Shown here: positions 1 to 6,966 of the stretch, piece after piece
Position numbering within the stretch: position 1 is the stretch's first letter
Layout of the letters: each line of letters opens with the position of its first letter
Source: Dialister sp. UBA7295
GTDB taxonomy: Bacteria > Bacillota > Negativicutes > Veillonellales > Dialisteraceae
Direction: 5' to 3'
Assembly (NCBI GenBank): GCA_002471975.1
Contig: DKQZ01000106.1
Location: forward strand, 1,354 to 18,490
DNA: 17,137 bases
The notes under the pieces: generated by a model
Told to the model about the DNA's origin: nothing
Databases searched by the model: none
What the model saw: the letters and a program-made list of their open reading frames with translations, nothing else
Translations under genes and position numbers: made by a program

Positions 1-643
1 GAAGACCATTTCCCGGAGCCAGTTTCCGGATGATATGGCCTGCCCGGTCTGCTTCGACGACAAAGGGCCCGTATTCATCGGAAATCCAGAAATGGCCGAT
101 CCGGTCCACGGCAATCCCTTCCGTATCGAGTCCATTGGGGTCCGTGCCCAGATCTTTCAGGTTGAAATCAAAAGCCGTTTCCTTCGTGGAACCGACTGAG
201 CCCTTCGGGATGGCTTTGCCGGTGATTTTCTTTCCGTCCACCGTGAGAGGAATGGAATCGGTGATTTCTGCCTTACTGAGATCGGCGCTCACATGAAGGA
301 TGCCGATATTTGGATTGAAGGCAGGCGTGGGGAAAATCTTCCCCGATTTCTTCTTGCCGCCCTTCACATACTTCGGCACGTCCCCGTTCGGCCCGCGGTC
401 CGTGATGGTGTAGAAATCCATGGACCCGTCCTCATTGACACTTTTAAGGGTCAGGGCAGAACCGTAGCCGGGGTACAGTTTGTGATGAAATATTTCTTCC
501 TTTCCTGCATAGGGAATGGGAAATGCGCCCGTATCCACGATGGCATGGCGCACTTCGATCACATTGGCGGCATCTGTGAATGAAATCGGCGAGAGGCAGA
601 GGGCTGCAAGAAAGGCAGCTGAGAGTTTTCCGGAAATAGACAT
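1..643 (-). CDS. Secreted phytase-like/esterase-like protein (5' part, cut by window edge)
   Basis: The reading frame is open from an ATG at 643 to the left edge (214 codons), so the C-terminus is missing. A strong AAGGAGG ribosome site lies just upstream. Residues 1 to about 25 form a signal peptide (MSISGKLSAAFLAALCLSP, then a small-residue cleavage region ending DAA), so the protein is probably exported. The mature part includes 'YGSALTL', 'FYTITDRGPNGD', 'LDTEGIAVD' and 'FWISDEYGPF'. These resemble the 'esterase-like activity of phytase' beta-propeller family (Pfam PF13449), whose members hydrolyse phosphate or phosphodiester substrates outside the cytoplasm. A possible -10 (TATACT on the minus strand, 676-681) has no convincing -35. 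The family call rests on motif resemblance; the substrate is unknown. Confidence 0.72.
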   Translation of the reverse strand, partial: MSISGKLSAAFLAALCLSPISFTDAANVIEVRHAIVDTGAFPIPYAGKEEIFHHKLYPGYGSALTLKSVNEDGSMDFYTITDRGPNGDVPKYVKGGKKKSGKIFPTPAFNPNIGILHVSADLSKAEITDSIPLTVDGKKITGKAIPKGSVGSTKETAFDFNLKDLGTDPNGLDTEGIAVDRIGHFWISDEYGPFVVEADRAGHIIRKLAPGNGL

Positions 644-750
644 GGCGACCTCCTTCAAAATGATGATTTGCTCTCAGTATAGCCTCTCATCGTCAGTTTG
701 CATTCAAAAAGGCGTCTCCATCCCGTAAAATTTCTCAATACTTTTCCAAT

Positions 751-771
751 ATCATTTTTGAAATAAATGAT
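751..771. promoter_or_regulatory. Inverted repeat upstream of the HNH gene
   Basis: ATCATTT (751-757) and AAATGAT (765-771) form a 7-bp inverted repeat with a 7-nt loop. It lies about 30 bp upstream of a possible -10 (TACAAT, 804-809). It could be an operator for the HNH gene, but no good -35 is visible and there is no second copy. Confidence 0.3.
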
Positions 772-865
772 TTTCCCCAGCTGAAAGAGAATTGAATTTC
801 CTGTACAATAAGGAAAAGCGGGTCCTTATTTCATGGTCCCGCATCCTTTCCGAAAGGAGACCGAC

Positions 866-1618
866 ATGAAACGAAAAAAGCTGAAAGTAACAAGGACACA
901 ATTGAAGGAGTACCAGGGCTACCTGAAATCCCCCTTATGGGCCAGAATCAGGAAATCCATCCTGGAGCGTGACAACCGCCAGTGTCAGCTCTGTGGAAGC
1001 CGGGAAAACCCTGAAGTCCATCACATCAGATATCCAAAGAATTTCGAGTTTGGAACCGAACCGGGTGAGGATCTCATCACTCTCTGTCACAATTGCCATC
1101 GGAAAGTCCATGATAAAAACGATCCGGACAGGAAATATCTGATTGCCATGATTAAGGCCCGCCGCCATTACATGCGTCATATGGCTGAAAAAGAAAAGAA
1201 AATGGCTGAAGTTGAGATTGACCCCGATCAGAAGAAGAAAATATGGCTTCAGCAGACCTTTCAGATTGCCGGCGTCATCCGTCGGAGTGACATCATTTTC
1301 CAGCCCAATGGAAATGGAAAAAATGCTTCCGTCACCGGCATGATTACCACGAAAGAACAGCTTGACCAGATTGAAAATGAATATTTTGCCACCCATCCCC
1401 AGGCCGACCGACAGATTGGATGGGACCGGGAAGAAGTGGAACATGAACTGGAACTCGCCCATCGTGCTTTCATCCTGCGTCTGATTTACCTTAAAGGCAG
1501 AACCCCCGACGCCGCAGCCAGACAAGTCCACGTCGAAGAATCAGTAGTCAAAAATATCATTGAAAAGCAGAATGAACCCATTCCCATCAAACCCCTCACC
1601 CATTTCTTCCATATCTGA
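866..1618 (+). CDS. HNH endonuclease domain protein
   Basis: 250 aa. I chose ATG 866 because AAAGGAG (853-859) lies 6 nt upstream; the in-frame ATG at 833 has no comparable site. Residues 20-85 form a classic zinc-stabilised HNH nuclease: C40-x2-C43, H52-H53 in 'EVHHIRYP', then 'LITLCHNCHRKVH' with C74, C77 and H82. This domain cleaves DNA with one catalytic metal ion. Residues 100-130 are lysine- and glutamate-rich and probably helical. Residues 190-235 ('HELELAHRAFILRLIYLKGRTPDAAARQVHVEESVV') resemble a helix-turn-helix, so the protein may bind a particular DNA site. No terminase, methylase or intein lies beside it, so it is a stand-alone gene. The role is unknown: phage remnant, homing-type nuclease or defence are all possible. 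Confidence 0.82.
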   Translation: MKRKKLKVTRTQLKEYQGYLKSPLWARIRKSILERDNRQCQLCGSRENPEVHHIRYPKNFEFGTEPGEDLITLCHNCHRKVHDKNDPDRKYLIAMIKARRHYMRHMAEKEKKMAEVEIDPDQKKKIWLQQTFQIAGVIRRSDIIFQPNGNGKNASVTGMITTKEQLDQIENEYFATHPQADRQIGWDREEVEHELELAHRAFILRLIYLKGRTPDAAARQVHVEESVVKNIIEKQNEPIPIKPLTHFFHI

Positions 1619-1636
1619 ATCTTTCGGTTTTAAATC

Positions 1637-1675
1637 AAAAGAGACTCCTATCCGTAAAAAGGAGTCTCTTTTATT
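1637..1675 (+). terminator. Intrinsic terminator of the HNH gene
   Basis: AAAGAGACTCC (1638-1648) pairs perfectly with GGAGTCTCTTT (1661-1671), followed by a T-rich stretch. It starts about 20 bp after the HNH stop codon. The minus strand also carries a T-tract after the stem, so it may work in both directions. Confidence 0.85.
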
Positions 1676-1699
1676 GTTCCATTTTAAAGAATTGGTGCT

Positions 1700-1905
1700 G
1701 ATTCATACGGAGCATACATAAGTCTGACTGACGAAACATTCCAGGGAAATATAAGACGATGAGAAAACAAGCAGGCCCTCCCCGGCAGGGCTCCGGCGCA
1801 GCGGGGAGGACGAACTGCCCATTGTTAGATAATCAAATCGCGGAAAATTGTCCAGCGTCCCCCTACGGGGGAAGCTCCCGCAAAGCGGGTGAAGGGGGCT
1901 GCATA
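1700..1905 (+). repeat. Composite intergenic repeat, copy 1 (diverged)
   Basis: Begins with GCATACATAAGTCTGACTGA, matching the 'ACATACGAGACTGACTGACG' head of the copies at 12058, 13660 and 16692. GC-rich foldback blocks follow: 1786-1810 and 1858-1900, the latter with GGGGGAAGCTCCCGC followed by a GCGGG/GGGGG run. No coding sequence is supported here. Confidence 0.6.
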
Positions 1906-1994
1906 TCATAAGAATGACAAACGACAAAAACGCCCCAGGCGTTACGTAATAATGAAACCACCGGGAAATGGGAACTTTTATGGAAAAATCAAAA

Positions 1995-2572
1995 TTGTGG
2001 CGCCCACGAATTTGCGCCGCACCACCTGGGCAGCCCCGGTAACCCCGACACTCCCGATTCAAAAGCCATTTCATCCTATAGTCCCCATATAAAATGGGCG
2101 CCTGTACGATTTTCAGGCGCCCACCTTCACGGACCACGGACCACGATCAGCACAAATGACCCTATCCATATCCCTATATAAAATGGCGGGCTTCATCAAT
2201 TTGATGCCCGCCACCTTCCCGACAACCCCGACAATCCAAACATTCCCGACATCCCCGAAACAAAAGCCATTCCACCTTAAATTTCCCATATAAAAAGGGC
2301 GCCTGTACAATTTCAAGGCGCCCACCTTCACGGACCACGGACCACGGACCACGATCAGCACAAATGCCCTATCCATATCCCTATATAAAATGGCGGGCTT
2401 TCTGATTTTATGCCCGCCACCACCCCGACAGCCCCGATAATCCCGATACCCCCGATACTCCCGACACAAAAGCCATTTCATCCTATAGTCCCCATATAAA
2501 ATGGGCGCCTGTATAATTCCAAGGCGCCCACCGTCCCGCAATCCGAAATCCGCAGTCCGAAATCCGAAATTC
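1995..2572 (-). repeat. Stack of six short-tandem-repeat/hairpin modules after the DMT gene
   Basis: Read on the minus strand, six modules follow one another: a short tandem repeat, a GC-rich hairpin, then ATTTTATA or a similar T-rich tail. Hairpins lie at about 1997-2022, 2095-2122, 2185-2212, 2298-2325, 2392-2418 and 2503-2529. Stems alternate between GGGCGCCT/AGGCGCCC and GGCGGGC/GCCCGCC. The repeats are GGACCAC (7 nt, at 2130 and 2331), CCCGATA-type (9 nt, at 2040, 2216 and 2423) and AATCCGA (7 nt, at 2540). The hairpin nearest the transporter probably acts as its terminator. No gene is supported in 1680-2572. Confidence 0.75.
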
Positions 2573-3412
2573 TCACGCCCGATTCAGCCGGCTGTCCATA
2601 AAGATGCCGCAAAGAATGATGCCAAAACCGGTGAGAACCTCAGGATTCGGGTAGAGTCCCAGGAAGAGGGCCACCCAGAGGGGGCCCAGAATCATTTCCC
2701 AGAGGGCGAGGACCGATGCTTTCCGGGCGGAAATCCGCTGGATGCCCAGATTGAAGAAGCCATAGCCTCCTGCCACCTGGACGGTTCCCAGAATCAGCAG
2801 GATGACCCAGTCCTGCCCGGTCATGAGGGAGAGACTTTCACGGGTGGATGGAACCAGGGTAAAAAGGAGAATGGCAATAAAAATATTTCCTAAAGCCGTG
2901 AGGCCCAGGGCATTTTCCGAAGTGGCCCGGGAGGAAGCGATACTCATGCCGGCAAAGAAAATCCCTTCCGTGAGAGCGATCATATTTCCTTCCGTATTCG
3001 AATCCCCGCTGCCGCCGGAACCCATGAAGAAAAGGACTCCCGCCATCATGACGGCGATGGGAAGAAATAAATGGCCGCTGAAATGCTTCGTGTGCAGCGT
3101 CACCAGGAGGAAAAGCCAGATGGAAGCGGTATACTGCATGCCCACCGCAATGGCCGCACTGGTCATAGTGAGGGAAATAATGACGGATAGGCAGAGTCCC
3201 AGATAACAGACGCAGTAAAGAGCCAGCCACCCATTCCAGTGAATCTTCTTCGGCCTGAGAAATGGCAGAAGCACCATGGCCGCAATCAGAGACCGGAGGG
3301 CGCAGATCAGGATGGGGTCCAGAGTCAGGTACTTCACAAAGGGAGAATTCAGACTCCAGCAGACCGCCCCCAGAAGGACGAGAAAGGAACCGGAGATTTT
3401 TGGTAATTTCAT
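2573..3412 (-). CDS. EamA/DMT-family membrane transporter
   Basis: 279 aa. ATG 3412 is preceded by GGAGG with 8-nt spacing; the upstream in-frame TTG at 3430 lies above that ribosome site and is unlikely. The protein is almost wholly hydrophobic, about ten membrane helices in two five-helix halves as in EamA (drug/metabolite transporter superfamily) proteins. The first helix has 'LLGAVCWSLNSPFVKYL' and the second half ends with 'LALWEMILGPLWVALFLG' before the last helix, both typical of the family. It should move a small metabolite or amino acid across the cytoplasmic membrane; the substrate cannot be read from sequence. It is divergent from the tetR gene at 3767, which may regulate it. The stop codon lies directly beside a repeat/hairpin module that can end transcription. 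Confidence 0.88.
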   Translation of the reverse strand: MKLPKISGSFLVLLGAVCWSLNSPFVKYLTLDPILICALRSLIAAMVLLPFLRPKKIHWNGWLALYCVCYLGLCLSVIISLTMTSAAIAVGMQYTASIWLFLLVTLHTKHFSGHLFLPIAVMMAGVLFFMGSGGSGDSNTEGNMIALTEGIFFAGMSIASSRATSENALGLTALGNIFIAILLFTLVPSTRESLSLMTGQDWVILLILGTVQVAGGYGFFNLGIQRISARKASVLALWEMILGPLWVALFLGLYPNPEVLTGFGIILCGIFMDSRLNRA

Positions 3413-3446
3413 CTGCCTCACCTCCGTCAAAATACTTTTGAGAAAA

Positions 3447-3530
3447 GGAATTGGGGATTGGGGGTTAGGGATTAGGGATTAGGGATTAGGGGAGGTGGCG
3501 CGCGTCAGAATGATATAGCGCGCCTTTTTG
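3447..3530 (+). repeat. TTAGGG-like heptamer repeat plus hairpin module
   Basis: Four to five degenerate copies of GATTAGG/GGTTAGG (3450-3493) run into a perfect stem GGCGCGC (3497-3503) / GCGCGCC (3518-3524) followed by TTTTT (3525-3529). The hairpin has the form of an intrinsic terminator on the plus strand. It sits between the divergent DMT and tetR genes and could insulate tetR from upstream plus-strand transcription. Confidence 0.75.
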
Positions 3531-3647
3531 AAGAAAACTTTCCCCACAGTCTCCTTACAAATCTACAGCTGCCCCACAGATTAGACAAATAATCACTGCG
3601 AACCGATAACTGATAACTATTCACTTCCAGTCATTCGCCATCATATG

Positions 3648-3750
3648 TAATCAAGATTTTTAAATAATCCAGATTAATATATAATCGTGATTATTTTTTA
3701 TTTGCCCCCATTATAAGTTGTATAATAAAGAAAGTCAATAATCATGATTA
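3648..3750. promoter_or_regulatory. Four-copy palindromic operator upstream of tetR
   Basis: Four related 12-mers: TAATCAAGATTT (3648-3659), TAATCCAGATTA (3665-3676), TAATCGTGATTA (3682-3693) and TAATCATGATTA (3739-3750). The last is a perfect palindrome. The first three are spaced exactly 17 bp apart. A -10-like TATAAT (3721-3726) lies between the third and fourth copies, so the fourth falls around or just after the transcription start. This is a typical arrangement for an autoregulated TetR-type repressor; the assignment to the adjacent gene is inference. Confidence 0.72.
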
Positions 3751-3766
3751 GAAACAGGAGGATTTC

Positions 3767-4438
3767 ATGGAACCGGGGAAGAATGAGCAGAGACTGACCA
3801 TCCGGCAGCGGAGAATCATGGCCTTTTTCGTGGAGGCCACGGAGAAAATCCTGAAGCGGGACGGCCTTTCGGGGGTGAATATCCGGCGCATTGCTGCCGA
3901 AGCGGGGTACAACAGCGCCACGCTCTACAATTATTTTCCGGATCTGGAAAACCTCATCCTCTATGGTTCCGTAGGCTATCTCTGCGAATACAATCTCCTC
4001 CTGGGGAAATCCTTAAAGCCCTCCATGAATGCCAGAGAGCGGTACGAGACGGTATACCGCTGCTTCAATCATTTCGCTTTCCGGGACCCGGAGATTTTCT
4101 ACAATATGTTCTTCGGCCGATACAGCGAAGAACTGCCGGAAGTCATCCGCACCTACTATATGGACCTGTTTCCGGACGAACTGGAAGGGCTCCCCGAAGA
4201 CATGCAGCACATGGTGATTCGGGGAACCCTATCGGACCGTGACCGGATCGTCATGGAAAGTCTGGTGAAAGAAGGCTTCGTTTCCAACGAAAAAGCGGAA
4301 CCCACCCTGTCCATCATCGTGGCCCTCCACGAAAGCTTCATCCATAAAGCCTGCCTCACAGGAAACCAGAAAGAGCGGGATAAACTCAATCAGAAATTCA
4401 TGGAAATATTCGAATATGTGCTGGAAAATGCGAAATAG
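3767..4438 (+). CDS. TetR/AcrR-family transcriptional regulator
   Basis: 223 aa, normal family length. The start ATG follows an AGGAGG site. The N-terminal DNA-binding domain has the TetR helix-turn-helix at residues 36-64: 'GVNIRRIAAEAGYNSATLYN' followed by the hallmark 'YF' and then 'LENLI'. The rest (about 70-223) is a helical ligand-binding and dimerisation domain rich in aromatic residues ('HFAFRDPEIFYNMFFGRY'), with no recognisable ligand class. The palindromic array at 3648-3750 is its likely binding site, implying autoregulation and possibly control of the divergent DMT transporter. No efflux operon lies downstream; a terminator module follows. Confidence 0.9.
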   Translation: MEPGKNEQRLTIRQRRIMAFFVEATEKILKRDGLSGVNIRRIAAEAGYNSATLYNYFPDLENLILYGSVGYLCEYNLLLGKSLKPSMNARERYETVYRCFNHFAFRDPEIFYNMFFGRYSEELPEVIRTYYMDLFPDELEGLPEDMQHMVIRGTLSDRDRIVMESLVKEGFVSNEKAEPTLSIIVALHESFIHKACLTGNQKERDKLNQKFMEIFEYVLENAK

Positions 4439-4541
4439 CTTTTAGCAGTTAGCTTTTAGCAGTTAGCCGTTAGCCTTTAGCCGTTAGCCGCTGACATTCA
4501 GCCTCAGCCGGCCGCGCCCCGAAATGGGAGGCGGCCTTTTT
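4438..4541 (+). terminator. TTAGCCG heptamer repeat and intrinsic terminator of tetR
   Basis: A degenerate 7-nt tandem repeat (TTAGCAG/TTAGCCG, 4440-4491) follows the tetR stop. After 18 nt comes a stem: GGCCGC with CCC (4510-4520) pairs with GGG and GCGGCC (4526-4536), followed by TTTTT (4537-4541). It has the same architecture as the other repeat-hairpin modules in the window and is placed to end tetR transcription. Confidence 0.72.
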
Positions 4542-4599
4542 GTATGCCTTCCAGGGCAATGATGAGGCTAAATAACGAACCATTCCCGGCAGCAGTCGC

Positions 4600-4925
4600 C
4601 GCTATCCACCCCCGGGAAGGGCTGTACGATTATACAAGTCGAAAGTGAGCTTGTAAACCCTCCTCCCCTGGTCAGGACGAAGCGGAGGGGAAAGGGTCGT
4701 ACTACCGTTCAAGTCGATTAAATGACTAAAAGTAAAAAGCGAATCATCCTTGGGGAGCTTCGCCGAAGGCGGTGAGGGGGAACTGCACTTTCAACAGTAA
4801 TTTTCCCCGTCGAATATGCCCGCCAAAGGCAAAATCTAAAATGGCGGCGCTCATAAATCTGCGCCGCACCTCCCCGACAGCCCCGTGACTCCCGATACCC
4901 CCGATTTCCCCGAAACAAAAGCTTT
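4600..4925 (-). repeat. Composite intergenic repeat plus hairpin/short-repeat module, copy 2
   Basis: Contains the shared blocks 'TGTACGATTATACAAGTCGA' (4622-4641), a CCTCCTCCCC/GGAGGGGA foldback (4659-4700) and GGGGAGCTTCGCC followed by GGCGGTGAGGGGGAACTGC (4753-4785). Then comes the stem GCGGCGC (4844-4850) / GCGCCGC (4861-4867). After that is a 7-9 nt CCCCGA-type tandem repeat (4871-4913) leading to AAAAGC. No gene is supported in 4542-4948. Confidence 0.68.
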
Positions 4926-4948
4926 TCCAATGAAAGTCTCCCATACAA

Positions 4949-4980
4949 AAAGAGGGCGCCCCCCATAGGCGTCCTCTTTT
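4949..4980 (-). terminator. Intrinsic terminator of the cupin gene
   Basis: AAAGAGG plus CGCC pairs with GGCG plus CCTCTTT around a short loop (4949-4980). On the minus strand it is followed by a T-rich tail. It lies 10 bp after the cupin stop codon. Confidence 0.75.
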
Positions 4981-4989
4981 CCCAATGAA

Positions 4990-5328
4990 TTATTTATAAA
5001 TAATCAACCCCATGAGGACGAGGTCTTCGTCCCCGATATTTTCGATTCCATGGAAATGGCCGCTATAGCAGTAAGCCGCATCGCCCGGTCCCATTTCGTA
5101 AGTTTTGTCATCGTCCGTATAGAGTCCTTTGCCAGAAAGGATGTAGTAGCATTCCCCGTCTCCTTTATGCTGATGGACTCCCATGGAGCAGCCTTTCGGG
5201 ATGATGACGTGGGCATAGAGCCTGCATTTGTCTCCCATCTGTTCTTTGGAGAGAATCGGTTCGATAACGAGATGGCCTTTGCCGCCATTGGCGTGTTCCA
5301 TGATGATTGGTTCCAGTTTCGGAAGCAT
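4990..5328 (-). CDS. Small single-domain cupin protein
   Basis: 112 aa with an AAGGA ribosome site before the ATG. It is a complete cupin_2 beta-barrel. Motif 1 is 'GVHQHKGDGECYYILSGKG', with metal ligands H52, H54 and E59. Motif 2 is 'GPGDAAYCYSGHFHGIEN', ending in H93 (H91 is a possible alternative). Cytoplasmic proteins of this type bind Fe, Mn, Ni or Zn and act as dioxygenases, isomerases or sensors; none is indicated here. It lies 197 bp downstream of amrS on the same strand, with a short-repeat tract between them, so read-through from amrS is possible but not shown. Confidence 0.87.
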   Translation of the reverse strand: MLPKLEPIIMEHANGGKGHLVIEPILSKEQMGDKCRLYAHVIIPKGCSMGVHQHKGDGECYYILSGKGLYTDDDKTYEMGPGDAAYCYSGHFHGIENIGDEDLVLMGLIIYK

Positions 5329-5359
5329 GATGAGTCCTTCTTTCTGTGTTATAAATGAT

Positions 5360-5482
5360 TGAGATTGCAGTTATCAGTTCTTAGTCACCGGATAACCGGA
5401 TGATAAAAGAAAGCTTTTTATGCTTAAGGCTTCTCCTATGGCATGAGGTCTGATCACTGTGAACTGATAACTGATAACTTTC
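5360..5482. repeat. Heptamer repeats between amrS and the cupin gene
   Basis: AGTTATC/AGTTCTT units at 5368-5384 and GAACTGATAACTGATAACT at 5461-5479. Between them CCGGATAACCGGAT (5388-5401) makes a small foldback. These belong to the same AGTTATC/AGTTCTC short-repeat family seen at 3600, 9983, 11768, 12486, 13487, 15932 and 16608. Confidence 0.55.
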
Positions 5483-5525
5483 TAAAACCGGCTGTCTGAA
5501 TAGTCCCATGTAAACGTTCACGAAT

Positions 5526-6422
5526 TTAGTCCTTATTCACCCACCCGTGGAGACGAAGATCCCCGCCGCTTACATTTCCGATGCGTACATGACGAAGGTA
5601 TTTCCTTGCTGTCCCGCCGAAGGAGACGAGGGTGGAAATATAGGTGGCTTCGCGGTCGGTCATTTTGTAATGAGGGAAGAAACGGGTGATGTGGAGGGGG
5701 ATTTCCGGGTCGATATCGGCGATCCATTTGACCATTTCTTCAAACTGGACGAGATTGTCATTTTCACCGGGAATGACGAGATTCGTCAGTTCCACATGGG
5801 AGACTTTCGCGCAGGTTTTGATGGTGCCAAGTACGGCATCCCGATTTCCGCCGCAGATGGAACTGTAGAAGGCGGGATCCCAGGCCTTGAGGTCGATATT
5901 CCAGGCGGAAATATAGGGAAGCAGGGTCTCCAGGGGTTTCGGACTGATATAGCCGTTGGTGACCATGACGTTCACCATGCCTGCTTCCTGGATGAGGGGC
6001 GCCGTATCCCGGATGAATTCATAGGAAAGGGTGGGTTCATTGTACGTCCAGGCGACGCCGATATTTCCTTCCGCATAAAGAGACCGGGCGAGACGGACGA
6101 TCTGCCTCGGCGTGAAGGGTCTCATGTCGGGGTCCGACTGGGACAGTTCCCAGTTCTGACAGAAACTGCAGCAGAAATTGCAGCCTGCGCTCCCCAGGGA
6201 GAGAATCATGGAACCGGGATGGAAATAGGCCAGCGGTTTCTTTTCAATGGGGTCCAGGGCCAGGGAGCTGAAAAGACCGTACGTCACGGTCTTCAGTTCG
6301 CCATGATCATTCTTCCTCGTCCGGCACCAGCCCGTCCCGGAGGGAGGAATGCGGCAATGATGGGGGCAGAGTTCACAGACCGCCGTGCCGTCAGGTAACT
6401 TCTTGTAAAATGCGCTTTCCAT
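5526..6422 (-). CDS. amrS: AmmeMemoRadiSam system radical SAM enzyme
   Basis: 298 aa; the ATG follows AAAGGAG. The 4Fe-4S/S-adenosylmethionine motif is C81-x3-C85-x2-C88 in 'GCNFCCSFCQNWELSQ'. 'CQNWE.SQ' is characteristic of the AmmeMemoRadiSam radical SAM family, which is distantly related to pyruvate formate-lyase activating enzymes. An extra N-terminal cysteine group (C16, C19, C23, C33 in 'CELCPHHC...GWC') could bind a second metal. 'YNEPTLSYEF', 'TNGYISPKPLE' and 'IPLHITRFFPHYKM' are also family-like. Its partner Memo-AMMECR1 protein is encoded upstream on the same strand (6967-8328). The two are separated by 544 bp, mostly tandem repeat array. The physiological reaction of this widespread trio has not, to my knowledge, been settled. 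Confidence 0.93.
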   Translation of the reverse strand: MESAFYKKLPDGTAVCELCPHHCRIPPSGTGWCRTRKNDHGELKTVTYGLFSSLALDPIEKKPLAYFHPGSMILSLGSAGCNFCCSFCQNWELSQSDPDMRPFTPRQIVRLARSLYAEGNIGVAWTYNEPTLSYEFIRDTAPLIQEAGMVNVMVTNGYISPKPLETLLPYISAWNIDLKAWDPAFYSSICGGNRDAVLGTIKTCAKVSHVELTNLVIPGENDNLVQFEEMVKWIADIDPEIPLHITRFFPHYKMTDREATYISTLVSFGGTARKYLRHVRIGNVSGGDLRLHGWVNKD

Positions 6423-6445
6423 GATGTCTCCTTTCTAAATTGCCC

Positions 6446-6811
6446 AGGGTTTCGATATAAATATATGAGGCATTTGAAATTGATAACGGTTTCGTGCTGC
6501 GGGAAATTGCCTGCGGATAGGGACTTAAGGGTTTTGAGGCATTTCGACCGGGAATGGTTGACTTGTGGCGGGGATTCGCCTGCGGAAAGAGCCCTGAGGG
6601 TTTTGAGGCATTTCGACCAGGAATGGTTGACTTGTGGCGGGGATTCGCCTGCGGATAGCGACTTAACAGTTTTGAGGCATTTCGACCAGGAATGGTTAAC
6701 TTGTAGCGGGGACTGGCCTGCGGATAGCGACTTAACAGTTTTGAGGCATTTCGCCGGGAATGGCTGGCTTGTGGCGGGGATTCGCCTTCCGATATCGAAT
6801 TGAAGAGATTG
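6446..6811 (-). repeat. Tandem array 1: five 69-bp units upstream of amrS
   Basis: On the plus strand, units start with GAGGCA at 6467, 6536, 6605, 6674 and 6743, an exact 69-bp period. Each holds, in order, GAGGCATTTCG, GAATGGTT, GGCGGGGATTCGCC, CCTGCGGATA and, in most, GACTTAA. GGCG/CGCC within a unit can fold. The three central units are nearly identical and the outer ones diverge. A partial unit (ATATCG and GGCAATT on the minus strand) reaches to 6446, 24 bp from the amrS start. The 69-bp period is in frame, so a 112-aa ORF crosses it on the plus strand, but that ORF lacks a ribosome site and I do not call it a gene. Confidence 0.85.
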
Positions 6812-6966
6812 TGACGCTATTAGCCATTAACCCTGATGTAGAGTTTCTCCACTTGCATGAATTCCCGGTTATTTATTTTATGGCCTATTACCCATTAGCT
6901 ATTTCCTGTGAACGTTTTTTCACTGAATTGAGATTCTGCTGACTGCTAACGGCTATCAGCTAACGG
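6812..6966. other. Intergenic remainder upstream of array 1
   Basis: No gene seen. The right end has a GCTAACGGCTATCAGCTAACG short tandem repeat (6946-6966, 7-nt-like units) that runs directly into the stop codon of the Memo-AMMECR1 gene. Confidence 0.5.

Noticed and set aside
1703..2541. Minus-strand ORFs of 142-144 codons in the repeat tract
   Set aside because: They translate hairpins and tandem repeats, lack ribosome sites and resemble only each other through shared repeats.
3450..3493. TTAGGG repeats as eukaryotic telomere contamination
   Set aside because: The flanking genes are bacterial and continuous, and other heptamers with the same layout occur throughout the window.
6465..6803. 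A plus-strand ORF of 112 codons with a 23-residue repeat
   Set aside because: It only exists because the 69-bp unit is a multiple of three. There is no ribosome site, and the homologous array 2 has a 67-bp unit that breaks every frame.
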